DNA of 64,000 nt. Source: Flavobacterium sp. HJJ. Its GTDB lineage: Bacteria; Bacteroidota; Bacteroidia; Flavobacteriales; Flavobacteriaceae. The notes under the pieces were generated by a model, which was not told where the DNA came from, ran no database searches, and was given only the letters and a program-made list of their open reading frames with translations. The stretch is from positions 161,603 to 225,602 of the forward strand of contig NZ_JADKPR010000005.1 of assembly GCF_015351475.1 (NCBI RefSeq), in the 5' to 3' direction. A program made the translations under genes and the position numbers. Of this stretch, positions 27,123 to 36,419 are shown piece after piece; within the stretch, counting starts at the first letter, position 1; the number at the start of each line of letters is the position of its first letter.

Positions 27123-28052
27123 ATGAAATTCCCAAAAGTTTATTCTCTACAATTTATTGCAGATTTACTTGAATGTGAATTTGTAGGAGATGCAGCATTT
27201 CCAATCCAAGGTATGAATGAAATTCATGTTGTTGAACCTGGTGATATTGTTTTTGTTGACCATCCAAAATATTACGAAAAAGCTTTAAACTCTGCAGCTA
27301 CGATTGTTTTAATAAACAAAAAAGTGGAATGTCCTGAAGGCAAAGCATTATTGATTTCTGATGATCCTTTTAGAGATTTCAATATTTTGACTAAGCATTT
27401 CAAACCTTTCGCGCAGGCAAATGCTATAGTTTCTCCTTCTTCAAAAATTGGCAAAGGAACCGTTATCCAGCCAAACGCTTTCATTGGAAACAATGTCACT
27501 ATCGGTGAAAATTGTCTGATTCATGCTAATGTTTCAATTTATGACCATACAATTATAGGTAACAACGTGATTATTCATTCCGGATCTGTCCTTGGAGCTG
27601 ATGCTTTTTATTACAAAAAAAGAGCCGAAGGCTATGACCAATTGCTGTCAGGAGGCCGTGTTGTCATAAAAGATAATGTTGGAATTGGAGCCCTTTGTAC
27701 AATTGACAAAGGAGTTACTGGAGATACAATTATTGGCGAAGGCACAAAAATTGATAATCAGGTACATGTCGGCCACGATACGATTATCGGTAAAAAATGT
27801 TTAATTGCTTCTCAGACAGGTATTGCAGGCTGTGTAATTATTGAAGATGAAGTTACAATTTGGGGACAAGTTGGAACTACGAGCGGTATTACTATAGGTG
27901 CCAATGCTGTCATTATGGGACAGACAGGAGTAACAAAATCAATTGAGGGCGGAAAAAGCTATTTTGGCACACCAATTGAAGAATCAAGAGAAAAATTAAA
28001 GCAATTAGCAAATATTAAGAAGATTCCTGAGATTTTAAATAAATTGAAATAA
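27123..28052 (+). CDS. Second LpxD-like hexapeptide acyltransferase
   Basis: This 309-residue paralogue of LpxD keeps the N-terminal domain (about 1-95, VFVDHPKYYEKAL), the beta-helix, and a His at the catalytic position (His218, HVGHDTIIG). It is shorter at the C-terminus, and the LpxD signature is changed from GADGFGYAP to GADAFYYKK. It lies after efp and 2 bp before a small NTF2-like gene. It could add a different acyl chain to lipid A or act on another UDP-sugar; substrate is not evident from sequence. Confidence 0.88.
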   Translation: MKFPKVYSLQFIADLLECEFVGDAAFPIQGMNEIHVVEPGDIVFVDHPKYYEKALNSAATIVLINKKVECPEGKALLISDDPFRDFNILTKHFKPFAQANAIVSPSSKIGKGTVIQPNAFIGNNVTIGENCLIHANVSIYDHTIIGNNVIIHSGSVLGADAFYYKKRAEGYDQLLSGGRVVIKDNVGIGALCTIDKGVTGDTIIGEGTKIDNQVHVGHDTIIGKKCLIASQTGIAGCVIIEDEVTIWGQVGTTSGITIGANAVIMGQTGVTKSIEGGKSYFGTPIEESREKLKQLANIKKIPEILNKLK

Positions 28053-28054
28053 TT

Positions 28055-28414
28055 ATGTCTGCTAAGGAAATTGTAAAAAATTTTTATAAATCAGATGCCT
28101 TCATTAACCCTGAGATAATGAAAGAATATTTGCATCCGGAATGTATTTTGGATTGGAATAGCAGCAAAGGTTTTATTCAAATGGATTATGAAGCTATACT
28201 AAGCTTAACTTACGATATTAGCAGAGCTTATGTACGGACTAAAGCAAGAATCAGTCATATTGTAGAAGAAGGAAATACGGTTTCAGTTCGTTTTACACAT
28301 TATGTAAAAACAATAGAGAATCCCAGAGAAGAAATGTTTTTGGCTCATATGATGATTATATGGGAAATAAAAGACAATAAATTATACAGAGGTTATCAAA
28401 TGAGTCAAATTTAG
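28055..28414 (+). CDS. NTF2/SnoaL-like fold small protein
   Basis: This 119-residue protein has the cone-shaped alpha+beta NTF2-like pattern: helices in SAKEIVKNFYKSD, a loop YLHPECILDW, and strands RISHIVEEGNTVSVRFTHY and MMIIWEIKDNKLYRGYQ. Such proteins bind or isomerise small ligands. The 2-bp gap to the second lpxD-like gene suggests co-translation and perhaps a linked role in lipid A or envelope work (inference). No catalytic Asp/His pair can be assigned. Confidence 0.8.
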   Translation: MSAKEIVKNFYKSDAFINPEIMKEYLHPECILDWNSSKGFIQMDYEAILSLTYDISRAYVRTKARISHIVEEGNTVSVRFTHYVKTIENPREEMFLAHMMIIWEIKDNKLYRGYQMSQI

Positions 28415-28460
28415 TTAATTATTTTTATTATAAATAAGTTTAAAATAATTACAAAAGACT

Positions 28461-28468
28461 TACTTTTG
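28461..28468 (+). promoter_or_regulatory. Bacteroidota -7 element for sucD
   Basis: TACTTTTG followed by CG matches TAnnTTTG and lies 36 bp before the sucD ATG, giving a leader of about 30 nt. Confidence 0.45.
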
Positions 28469-28503
28469 CGAAACAATTTTAAAAACTACATAAAAAATAT
28501 ATC

Positions 28504-29376
28504 ATGAGTGTTTTAGTTAATAAAGATTCAAAAATAATTGTTCAAGGATTCACGGGAAGCGAAGGAACATTCCACGCTACTCAAATGATTGAGTACGGTA
28601 CAAATGTTGTTGGCGGTGTTACTCCAGGAAAAGGAGGAACTACACATCTAGATTTACCGGTTTTCAATACAGTAAAAGATGCAGTTGTTCAAGCTGGAGC
28701 TGATACTTCAATTATTTTTGTACCGCCTGCTTTTGCTGCAGATGCTATTATGGAAGCTGCAGATGCAGGAATTAAAGTAATTATTGCAATTACAGAAGGA
28801 ATACCTGTTGCTGATATGATTAAAGCAAACAGCTATGTTAAACAAAGAAATGCTAGATTAATCGGACCAAACTGTCCAGGAGTTATTACTCCAGGTGAAG
28901 CTAAAGTTGGAATTATGCCAGGTTTCGTTTTCAAAAAAGGAACTGTTGGAATCGTTTCAAAATCTGGAACTTTAACTTACGAAGCAGCTGATCAGGTTGT
29001 AAAACAAGGGTTAGGAATCACTACTGCTATCGGAATTGGCGGTGACCCAATCATTGGAACAACTACCAAAGAAGCGGTAGAGTTATTAATGAACGACCCA
29101 GAAACTGAGTGCATCATCATGATTGGTGAAATTGGAGGTCAATTAGAGGCTGATGCTGCTAAATGGATCAAAGCTGATGGTAACCGCAAACCAGTTATTG
29201 GTTTTATCGCTGGTGAAACTGCTCCTGCAGGACGTACAATGGGACATGCTGGTGCTATAGTTGGAGGATCCGATGATACAGCTGCTGCTAAAAAACAAAT
29301 TATGAAAGACAACGGAATTCACGTTGTTGATTCTCCTGCTGAAATAGGAAAGAAAGTTAAAGAAGTACTTGGATAA
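28504..29376 (+). CDS. sucD: Succinate-CoA ligase, alpha subunit
   Basis: This 290-residue subunit has the CoA-binding Rossmann domain at the N-terminus ([21 protein letters not shown]) and the ligase domain with the phosphorylated His248 ([11 protein letters not shown]). It catalyses the substrate-level phosphorylation step of the TCA cycle in complex with the beta subunit. sucC is not adjacent, which I believe is common in flavobacteria. The gene has its own probable promoter and terminator. Confidence 0.97.
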   Translation: MSVLVNKDSKIIVQGFTGSEGTFHATQMIEYGTNVVGGVTPGKGGTTHLDLPVFNTVKDAVVQAGADTSIIFVPPAFAADAIMEAADAGIKVIIAITEGIPVADMIKANSYVKQRNARLIGPNCPGVITPGEAKVGIMPGFVFKKGTVGIVSKSGTLTYEAADQVVKQGLGITTAIGIGGDPIIGTTTKEAVELLMNDPETECIIMIGEIGGQLEADAAKWIKADGNRKPVIGFIAGETAPAGRTMGHAGAIVGGSDDTAAAKKQIMKDNGIHVVDSPAEIGKKVKEVLG

Positions 29377-29404
29377 TCTCCAATTTATTTAAATAATAAA
29401 TTCC

Positions 29405-29438
29405 AAAAAAAGTCTCAATATTTTGTTGAGACTTTTTT
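29405..29438 (+). terminator. Rho-independent terminator of sucD
   Basis: Arms AAGTCTCAA and TTGAGACTT, extended by A and T tracts (29405-29417 and 29426-29438), lie 28 bp after the sucD stop codon. Confidence 0.85.
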
Positions 29439-29518
29439 ACATTTTTAAAATGTCTGGAAAATAATCAAAAACTTAGCAATTCAGACTATAAGAATCTTGT
29501 TGCTTAAAAAATTAAAAT

Positions 29519-29947
29519 ATGTACAAAGAATTAGAAAAGTTTACTGTAAATGGAAATTTTACATTTACACAGGAAGATAATTTAGAAGCAGTTTGTAATG
29601 CTTCACAAACTGGAAGCGGCGTTTTTATTGTTTATGCTGTGGCAAATGATACTAAAGAATTAATAATGGCTGGTTCTACAGGAACCGTTCAGAATGACGG
29701 GACTTTAAAAAGTAAAAACGGAGGTCTTTATGACAAAATTGTAAATGGACATCAATTTGCAAAAACAGGAAGAAAATATTCTTGGCCTGCACAAATGAAA
29801 AAAGAAAGTATTGATACGCTTGAAGTTTATTGGTTTGAAACTTTTAATGATACTGTAAAATCAATCCCTACTAGTGTTGAAGGACAGGTTTTGCAAAATT
29901 TCTTAGACGAAACCGGAAAACTTCCAAGATGGAATATAGCTTTTTAA
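29519..29947 (+). CDS. GIY-YIG-like small protein (hypothetical)
   Basis: This 142-residue soluble protein has no clear match that I know by name. The segment GVFIVYAVANDTKELIMAGSTG resembles the GIY-YIG nuclease strand pair, where the second motif often reads YxGSTG. Further on, SVEGQVLQNFLDETG provides a Glu at the position of the metal ligand. Similar stand-alone proteins occur in flavobacteria. Nuclease activity is not proven by these motifs since the first GIY and the Tyr/Arg positions are degenerate. Confidence 0.7.
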   Translation: MYKELEKFTVNGNFTFTQEDNLEAVCNASQTGSGVFIVYAVANDTKELIMAGSTGTVQNDGTLKSKNGGLYDKIVNGHQFAKTGRKYSWPAQMKKESIDTLEVYWFETFNDTVKSIPTSVEGQVLQNFLDETGKLPRWNIAF

Positions 29948-29961
29948 ATACATTATCTTTT

Positions 29962-30007
29962 AAAAACAAAAAATGCTTTACATTTCAGTAAAGCATTTTT
30001 TGTTTTT
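29962..30007. terminator. Bidirectional terminator between convergent genes
   Basis: Perfect 20-bp arms (29962-29981 and 29988-30007, core AATGCTTTAC / GTAAAGCATT) with a 6-nt loop lie between the GIY-YIG-like gene and the convergent msrB. A and T tracts at both ends allow function on either strand. Confidence 0.85.
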
Positions 30008-30029
30008 ATCGGTTTTTTAAATGAAAGCT

Positions 30030-30422
30030 TTATTTTTCTTTAAAATCCACTGATAAAGAATTCACACAATACCGCTGTCCTGTTTTTGTCGGACCATCTT
30101 CAAAAACATGACCTAAATGCCCGCCACAATTTGCACAGACAATTTCGGTTCGGGTCATTCCATGTGTTGCATCAGGTATATATTCTACTTTTCCTGGTAT
30201 TGATTCATCAAATGAAGGCCAGCCACAATGTGCATCAAACTTTGAATTGCTTTCAAAGAGGGGAGTACCGCAGCCTCCGCAGCAATAATGACCCTTCTCA
30301 AAATGCAGATTATATTTTCCTGTATGCGGATATTCAGTTCCTTTCTGACGAAGAATTCTATACCGTTCAGAACCTAATTCTTCTTCCCATTCTTTCTCTG
30401 ATTTTACAAAAGGATAATTCAT
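30030..30422 (-). CDS. msrB: Peptide-methionine (R)-S-oxide reductase
   Basis: This 130-residue single-domain MsrB has zinc ligands Cys48/Cys51 (CCGGCGTPLF) and Cys96/Cys99 (CANCGGHLGH), and catalytic Cys119 in RYCVNSLSVDF. It reduces the R-epimer of methionine sulfoxide in oxidised proteins. The absence of a signal peptide suggests cytoplasmic action. It is a single gene on the minus strand between a terminator and the alpha/beta hydrolase gene. Confidence 0.97.
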   Translation of the reverse strand: MNYPFVKSEKEWEEELGSERYRILRQKGTEYPHTGKYNLHFEKGHYCCGGCGTPLFESNSKFDAHCGWPSFDESIPGKVEYIPDATHGMTRTEIVCANCGGHLGHVFEDGPTKTGQRYCVNSLSVDFKEK

Positions 30423-30522
30423 AATAGGTGAAATTTATTTTTTAGTTATCATATATATTATCGCCTTTTTTTATTGGTATTTTGCTAACGCAAACTTATG
30501 GTTAATGACGATTTCATGATTA

Positions 30523-31392
30523 TTATTTTTTAATAAAATTAATTATTTTTTCAATCACTTGATGATCTGCCAGTATTTTTCTGTGACCAAGTTTCTCAGT
30601 CAGCATTAATTCTCCGTTTTTAAGATGCTTATGAATATGTATTCCTGCTTTTACGGATACTTCAGGATCATTTTTGTCATGAATAACCAATGTAGGAATC
30701 AAAGTTATTTCTGCTGCTTTATAAGCACTGTAATCATTCATCTTTCCGCCATATTTGTGCTCAAAACGCTCACATAACAGTTTGCTTATAATTGGTTTTA
30801 AACCCAATTTAGCTACAAAATCATCAGTAATATCCTGGACAATATCTCCGCTTCCAATAATAACAGCTTTATCAACCTTCAATCCTTCTTTTATCGCATT
30901 CATAACAGACATTCCTCCCAATGAATGGCCAACAGCAATTTCAAAAGGCCCGAACTGCTTGTCAATTTCAATAATAGATGCAATAAAGTCAATCATAATT
31001 GTCGAATTTCCAGGTGATTTCCCATGCGCAGGAGCGTCAAAACTTACTGTTTGGTAACCTAAATTAACCATTTCTTTTGCAATCTTACACAGCTGAGTGC
31101 CTCTTCCGGACCAGCCATGAACTAAAAGCACTTTTTTGCCTGAATCGTTTTTTCCGTATTCGTAAATATTTATTTTTCTGTTTATTGATGGAACTGTAAT
31201 CATTTGCTGTATGCTTTTTTCATCCATTTCAATTTCTCGTTTTGGAATCTTATGTTTTATTGGTGTAATGAATAATTTCGAAGCATACACAACAGCCCAT
31301 TTTATAGACAGAAACGCAATAACCTTACTAGATAGTAAGATAATTTTTGGAATTTTTAAAGGCTTAGTATGATTTGAAGCATTTTTTGTCAT
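30523..31392 (-). CDS. Alpha/beta hydrolase, membrane-anchored
   Basis: This 289-residue serine hydrolase has an N-terminal hydrophobic segment (about 16-43) that may anchor it. The triad is visible: nucleophile Ser157 in GHSLGG, acid Asp242 in HDKNDPEV, and His270 in KLGHRKIL. The oxyanion-hole segment is VHGWSGRG. It may be an esterase or lipase; the substrate is unknown. It is transcribed divergently from the glycogen operon and upstream of msrB on the same strand (100 bp), possibly with it. Confidence 0.88.
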   Translation of the reverse strand: MTKNASNHTKPLKIPKIILLSSKVIAFLSIKWAVVYASKLFITPIKHKIPKREIEMDEKSIQQMITVPSINRKINIYEYGKNDSGKKVLLVHGWSGRGTQLCKIAKEMVNLGYQTVSFDAPAHGKSPGNSTIMIDFIASIIEIDKQFGPFEIAVGHSLGGMSVMNAIKEGLKVDKAVIIGSGDIVQDITDDFVAKLGLKPIISKLLCERFEHKYGGKMNDYSAYKAAEITLIPTLVIHDKNDPEVSVKAGIHIHKHLKNGELMLTEKLGHRKILADHQVIEKIINFIKK

Positions 31393-31586
31393 ATTGATAA
31401 AATTATTAAAAGTCTTTAAATGTTAACTTTTTTTAACTAAATTTAAAAAACACAAAAGTACTATAAATTTAATGTTAATATAATTTAGTTTTTCGCAATA
31501 AAGTTTGTAGTTTTTTAAATTTAGTAAACTATTGAAACGTCTGAAAATATAAGCCTTTTTTTAAGAGAATTTAAATAAATAATTGG

Positions 31587-33017
31587 ATGGAAATACTTCA
31601 CGTGGGTGCAGAATGTTACCCAGTTGCAAAAGTGGGGGGATTAGCTGATGTAATTGGTTCATTACCAAAATATCAAAACAATAAAAACAATAATGTTAGC
31701 GTGGCTATTCCATGTTACCAGACAGTATTTAGGTTAGAAAATAATTTTGAATGCATTCATTGGGGAAAATTAAAATTAGGGCAGTTTAATTTTCCTTACA
31801 GCGTACTAAAAGAGACAACAGATAAACTGGGATTTGAGCTTTATTTAATTGAAATACCTGAACTCTTTGACCGGCCAAATGTTTACAGCTATAGAGATGA
31901 TATCGAGCGGTTTTTATCTTTTCAAATTGCTGTCTTAGACTGGATTTCTGGGCTAAGCTCGATACCAGACATTATTCATTGTCACGATCATCATACAGGG
32001 TTAATACCTTTTATGAAGAATTATTGCTTCAAATATGAAAAATTAAAAAATGTTGCTGCAATTATTACAATTCATAACGGATTGTATCAAGGAATATTCA
32101 CGTTTAACAAATTATATTATCTGCCTGAATTTGATTTAATACACATAAAAGAATTAGAATGGGGAAACTGCATTAATTCATTGGCGTCAGCGATAAAATG
32201 TTCGGACGAAATCACAACTGTGTCAACAACTTATCTGAACGAAATAAATTATTCTGACAATGGTCTTGAAACATTATTTCAGCGGGTAAGAAACAAGTCA
32301 AGAGGTATACTTAATGGAATTGATATGGATGTTTGGGATCCAAGCAGAGATACAATGTTAGAAATGAATTACTCAGTGACTGACTTTAGTGAAGGAAAAC
32401 AAAAAAACAAAGAGCATTTGTGTTCTCTTTTTAAGATGAATCCAGATAAACCCCTTTTTAGTTTTATTGGAAGATTATATAATGAAAAAGGAGCCGATTT
32501 ATTGGCTAAAACCATATCATCAGCTTTGACTACATATAAAAATGAAATAAATTTCTTAATTTTAGGATATGGAGATATTGAAATAGAAAATCAGCTTAAG
32601 CAATTATTGGAAGTATATAAAGAAAACTATCATGTTCATATAGGTTATAATGAAGAATTAGCCCATAAAACTTATGCCGGATCTGATTTTCTTTTAATCC
32701 CTTCACGCATTGAGCCCTGCGGATTAAATCAAATGTATGCAATGCGCTATGGAACAATTCCAATAGTAAGAAGAACCGGCGGACTAAGAGATACTATTAT
32801 TGATTTTGAAGATAATGGAAATGGTATTTGCCACGATCAGGCATCTGCAGAAGACATTTGTGATGCTATACAAAGAGCCGTAAATCTATATTCAGATAAA
32901 GATGCGATCGGCCAAATTAGAATTAAAGGAATGAATACAGACCATTCCTGGGAACACGTAAGCCAGGAATATATAGAATTATATAATTTAATTATTGGAA
33001 AAAGACATGAAAACTAA
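31587..33017 (+). CDS. glgA: Glycogen synthase (ADP-glucose, GT5)
   Basis: This 476-residue GT-B enzyme elongates alpha-1,4-glucan from ADP-glucose. The N-terminal signature is ECYPVAKVGGLADV (KVGG in place of the common KTGG). The C-terminal donor-site motif is RIEPCGLNQMYAMRYG, followed by RRTGGLRDT. It is the GT5 type, not the shorter mycobacterial GT4 GlgM type, by length and motif. The stop codon overlaps the glgC start by 11 bp, so it is coupled with ADP-glucose supply. Confidence 0.95.
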   Translation: MEILHVGAECYPVAKVGGLADVIGSLPKYQNNKNNNVSVAIPCYQTVFRLENNFECIHWGKLKLGQFNFPYSVLKETTDKLGFELYLIEIPELFDRPNVYSYRDDIERFLSFQIAVLDWISGLSSIPDIIHCHDHHTGLIPFMKNYCFKYEKLKNVAAIITIHNGLYQGIFTFNKLYYLPEFDLIHIKELEWGNCINSLASAIKCSDEITTVSTTYLNEINYSDNGLETLFQRVRNKSRGILNGIDMDVWDPSRDTMLEMNYSVTDFSEGKQKNKEHLCSLFKMNPDKPLFSFIGRLYNEKGADLLAKTISSALTTYKNEINFLILGYGDIEIENQLKQLLEVYKENYHVHIGYNEELAHKTYAGSDFLLIPSRIEPCGLNQMYAMRYGTIPIVRRTGGLRDTIIDFEDNGNGICHDQASAEDICDAIQRAVNLYSDKDAIGQIRIKGMNTDHSWEHVSQEYIELYNLIIGKRHEN

Positions 33018-34287
33018 AAAGAAAAATGTTATCGCTATTATTTTAGGAGGCGGTCAGGGTTCTAGATTATTTCCCTTAACTGCAAGAAGATCAAAACCTG
33101 CTGTACCAATTGGCGGAAAATACAGATTAGTAGATATTCCTATTTCAAACTGCATTAATTCTGATATATACAAAATGTTTGTATTGACACAATTTAATTC
33201 GGCTTCTCTAAATGCGCATATTAAAAATACTTATAATTTTGGATTTTTCAGTAATTCATTTGTTGATATTTTAGCTGCAGAACAGACTCCAGACAATCCC
33301 ACATGGTTTCAGGGAACTGCTGATGCAGTACGACAATGTATGCCGCACTTTTTAAACCATGAATTTGATTATGCACTAATATTATCCGGTGACCAATTAT
33401 ATCAAATGGATTTTAATGAAATGATTGAAGCCCATATTGTAGCCGAAGCAGATATTACTATTGCCACATTGCCTGTAAATGACAAAGATGCTCCTGAATT
33501 TGGAATTTTAAAAACGAATTCAGACAGCACAATTCAATCCTTTATAGAAAAACCTGCCAAGGAATTATTACCTGATTGGACATCAGAAGTAAGCGATGAA
33601 ATGAAAAGGCAGGGAAAACTCTATCTGGCTTCTATGGGGATTTATATTTTTAATAGAAAGCTATTAATTGAATTGATGTCTGACCCTGAAACTAAAGATT
33701 TTGGAAAAGAAATTATTCCGCAAGCTGTAGCAAACAACAAGCTCTTAAGTTATCAATACGAAGGCTATTGGACTGATATAGGAAATATTGATTCTTTTTT
33801 TGAAGCAAATATTGGATTAACAGACGATATTCCTCAATTTAATTTATTTGATAATGACAATAGAATCTACACCAGACCTCGTTTATTATCTCCATCCAAA
33901 TTTCATAATACATTAGTCGAAAGATCTTTAATTTCAGAGGGATGTATTATTCATGCCAAAGAGATTACCAAATCTGTTATAGGTAACCGCTCTAGAATAG
34001 GCGAGGGTACTGTAATCCAGCACAGTTATGTAATGGGTAATGATTTATACCAAAGTATAGAGGATATTAATGAAAACATTCAGAACAAGATCCCATTAAT
34101 TGGTATTGGTGAAAGATGTTTTATTCATAATGCAATCGTAGACAAAAACTGCAGAATAGGGGATGATGTGTATATTAAAGGAGGTACTCATCTCGCTGAC
34201 ACAGTAACCGAATTGTATTGTGTTAAAGAAGGAATTGTTGTAATTCGAAAAGGAGCTATAATTCCAAACAACTTTACCGTTAAATAA
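33007..34287 (+). CDS. glgC: Glucose-1-phosphate adenylyltransferase
   Basis: This 426-residue enzyme makes ADP-glucose, the committed step of glycogen synthesis. The nucleotide-binding loop GGGQGSRLFPLT is followed by RRSKPAVPIGGKYRLVD. The substrate region GILKTNSDS...FIEKP and a C-terminal left-handed beta-helix (about 300-426) are present. I chose the ATG at 33007; the frame also extends to a TTG at 32995. It is allosterically regulated in other bacteria through residues at the domain interface. Confidence 0.95.
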   Translation: MKTKKKNVIAIILGGGQGSRLFPLTARRSKPAVPIGGKYRLVDIPISNCINSDIYKMFVLTQFNSASLNAHIKNTYNFGFFSNSFVDILAAEQTPDNPTWFQGTADAVRQCMPHFLNHEFDYALILSGDQLYQMDFNEMIEAHIVAEADITIATLPVNDKDAPEFGILKTNSDSTIQSFIEKPAKELLPDWTSEVSDEMKRQGKLYLASMGIYIFNRKLLIELMSDPETKDFGKEIIPQAVANNKLLSYQYEGYWTDIGNIDSFFEANIGLTDDIPQFNLFDNDNRIYTRPRLLSPSKFHNTLVERSLISEGCIIHAKEITKSVIGNRSRIGEGTVIQHSYVMGNDLYQSIEDINENIQNKIPLIGIGERCFIHNAIVDKNCRIGDDVYIKGGTHLADTVTELYCVKEGIVVIRKGAIIPNNFTVK

Positions 34288-34487
34288 CTTCAAGTAAATA
34301 AGCATTAACAAGTTATATTTTTTCTACTACTAAAACTGATTACACCAAATAGACAGTACAATTTATTGGACTTCGGTTTGGTGTAAAAGGTATTTTATAG
34401 ACACAAACAATTGCATAAATATCCAAATTTATTTAAATTAGTTACCCTAAATAAATATCCAATTATATATCCAATTTTACCAATATC

Positions 34488-36419
34488 ATGCAGAATCAAA
34501 CCCGTATCATAATAGAAAATGTTTTGCCGCAGCTTAATAGCGGCAGTTTTGCCATTAAAAGAATCGTTGGCCAAAAAGTATCTGTAACAGCCGAAGTCTT
34601 TTCAGATGGTCATGATGTCATAGAATGCTGTGTTAAGTTCAAACACGAATTTGATAAAAACTGGAATGAAGTCCGAATGGTTCATAATCAGAATGATGAA
34701 TGGTCAGCTGAATTCCATGTAGAAAAACAGGGAAAATATACTTATTTTGTAGAAGGCTGGGTAGATTATGCACTAAACTGGCAGCATGGTACTGAACGAA
34801 AAATCAATGACAATCAATATGTAAAATCAGAACTGCTGGAAGGAGCAGAGTATATCCGTGAAATCCTTAGTGCAGTTGATGCTTCTGACAATGAATACCT
34901 TAATCAGCTGGTATATTATTTCACAACTGAATCAGAATACGATAATGCTGTAAGAGAAACAAAGTCAGAAAGGCTTATCAGTATTTTCAAAAAATATCCT
35001 GTCCGATTTTTAGAAAATAAATCAATTGATTTAGAAATATATGTTGACCGAAAAAAAGCGCTTTTCAGTACTTGGTATGAATTTTTTCCGCGGTCAGCTT
35101 CTTCTGAAGAAGGAAAACACGGAACTTTCAAAGACTGCGAAAGACTCCTTCCCAGAGTTGCTGAAATGGGATTTGATACGCTTTATTTTCCGCCGATTCA
35201 TCCTATTGGGGAAGTAAACCGAAAAGGAAAAAACAACGCCACAAATGCTGAATATGGTGATGTAGGCTCTCCTTGGGGAATTGGTTCCCATCACGGCGGA
35301 CACAAATCAACACATCCTGAATTAGGTTCTATCGAAGATTTTAAAGAATTGGTACAAAAAGCTAAAGATTTAGGAATTGAAGTCGCAATGGATTATGCCC
35401 TGCAGGCCGCACCGGATCATCCTTATGTAAAAGATTTTCCGCAATGGTTCAAATGGAGGCCTGACGGAACCGTACAGTATGCCGAAAACCCTCCAAAAAA
35501 ATATCAGGATATTCAGCCTATTTATTTTGAGAGTTCTGACTGGAAGAATCTTTGGAAAGAACTGCTTGATGTTGCTTTATTTTGGATTGAAGAATGCGGT
35601 ATTCAAATATTCAGAGTTGATAATCCGCATACCAAGCCATTTTATTTTTGGGGCTGGTTAATTGCCGAAATCAAAAAGAAGCATCCAGATGTTTTATTTT
35701 TGGCAGAAGCTTTTACACGTCCTAAAATAATGAATGAGCTGGCCAAACAAGGCTTCAGCCAGTCTTACACTTATTTTACATGGAGAAATACCAAACAGGA
35801 GTTAACCGAATATGTTGAAGAATTGACCAAAACTGAGCAAAAAGAATTTTACCGCCCCAATTTTTGGCCAAACACACCAGACATTAACCCTTTTGCTCTA
35901 CAGAATGGAAACGAATCTGTCCATTTGCAAAAATATTTCCTCGCAGCCACATTAAGTTCAAATATTGGAATTTACGGACCCGTTTTTGAATATATGGTCA
36001 GCACACCTATGGCTCCTGGAAAAGAAGAATACCTGCATTCTGAAAAATACCAATGCTATACCTGGGACTGGAACATAAAAAACAAACTCACTACGCTGAT
36101 AACACGAATAAACACAATCAGAAAAGAACAAATTTCATTACAGCAGACCAATAATATTGTTTTTTGCGAAACCAATAATGATCAAGTAATCGCTTATTAT
36201 AAATTCGATGATAATAAACAAAACGAAACACTGATGATTGTCAGTCTTGATCCGTATCATACCGGCAAAGCAATGATAAAACTTCCATCACAACTTGAGA
36301 GCCATAACATCCAGATTGATGATTTGATTACCGGAAATACCTATTCATGGAATAATGAATGGAATTATGCTGAACTCCCTCCAGAATTGCCTTTTCATCT
36401 ATTTAAAATTCAGAAATAA
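34488..36419 (+). CDS. glgE: Alpha-1,4-glucan:maltose-1-phosphate maltosyltransferase
   Basis: This 643-residue GH13_3 enzyme extends glucan by maltosyl units from maltose-1-phosphate. An N-terminal beta-sandwich dimerisation domain precedes the catalytic barrel. The nucleophile is Asp378 in FRVDNPHTKP and the general acid is Glu407 in FLAEAFTRP, the latter being diagnostic of GlgE. The N-terminal motif FPPIHPIGEVNRKGKNN is also typical. It overlaps the maltokinase gene by 1 bp and so is tied to supply of its substrate. Confidence 0.95.
   Translation: MQNQTRIIIENVLPQLNSGSFAIKRIVGQKVSVTAEVFSDGHDVIECCVKFKHEFDKNWNEVRMVHNQNDEWSAEFHVEKQGKYTYFVEGWVDYALNWQHGTERKINDNQYVKSELLEGAEYIREILSAVDASDNEYLNQLVYYFTTESEYDNAVRETKSERLISIFKKYPVRFLENKSIDLEIYVDRKKALFSTWYEFFPRSASSEEGKHGTFKDCERLLPRVAEMGFDTLYFPPIHPIGEVNRKGKNNATNAEYGDVGSPWGIGSHHGGHKSTHPELGSIEDFKELVQKAKDLGIEVAMDYALQAAPDHPYVKDFPQWFKWRPDGTVQYAENPPKKYQDIQPIYFESSDWKNLWKELLDVALFWIEECGIQIFRVDNPHTKPFYFWGWLIAEIKKKHPDVLFLAEAFTRPKIMNELAKQGFSQSYTYFTWRNTKQELTEYVEELTKTEQKEFYRPNFWPNTPDINPFALQNGNESVHLQKYFLAATLSSNIGIYGPVFEYMVSTPMAPGKEEYLHSEKYQCYTWDWNIKNKLTTLITRINTIRKEQISLQQTNNIVFCETNNDQVIAYYKFDDNKQNETLMIVSLDPYHTGKAMIKLPSQLESHNIQIDDLITGNTYSWNNEWNYAELPPELPFHLFKIQK

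Noticed and set aside
30086..30424. 112-codon plus-strand frame opposite msrB
   Set aside because: It is the antisense shadow of msrB, which has complete zinc and catalytic motifs.
34341..34385. Hairpin TACACCAAA/TTTGGTGTA after glgC as a terminator
   Set aside because: The 27-nt loop is large and there is no T-run; glgE follows in the same direction, so read-through is likely.
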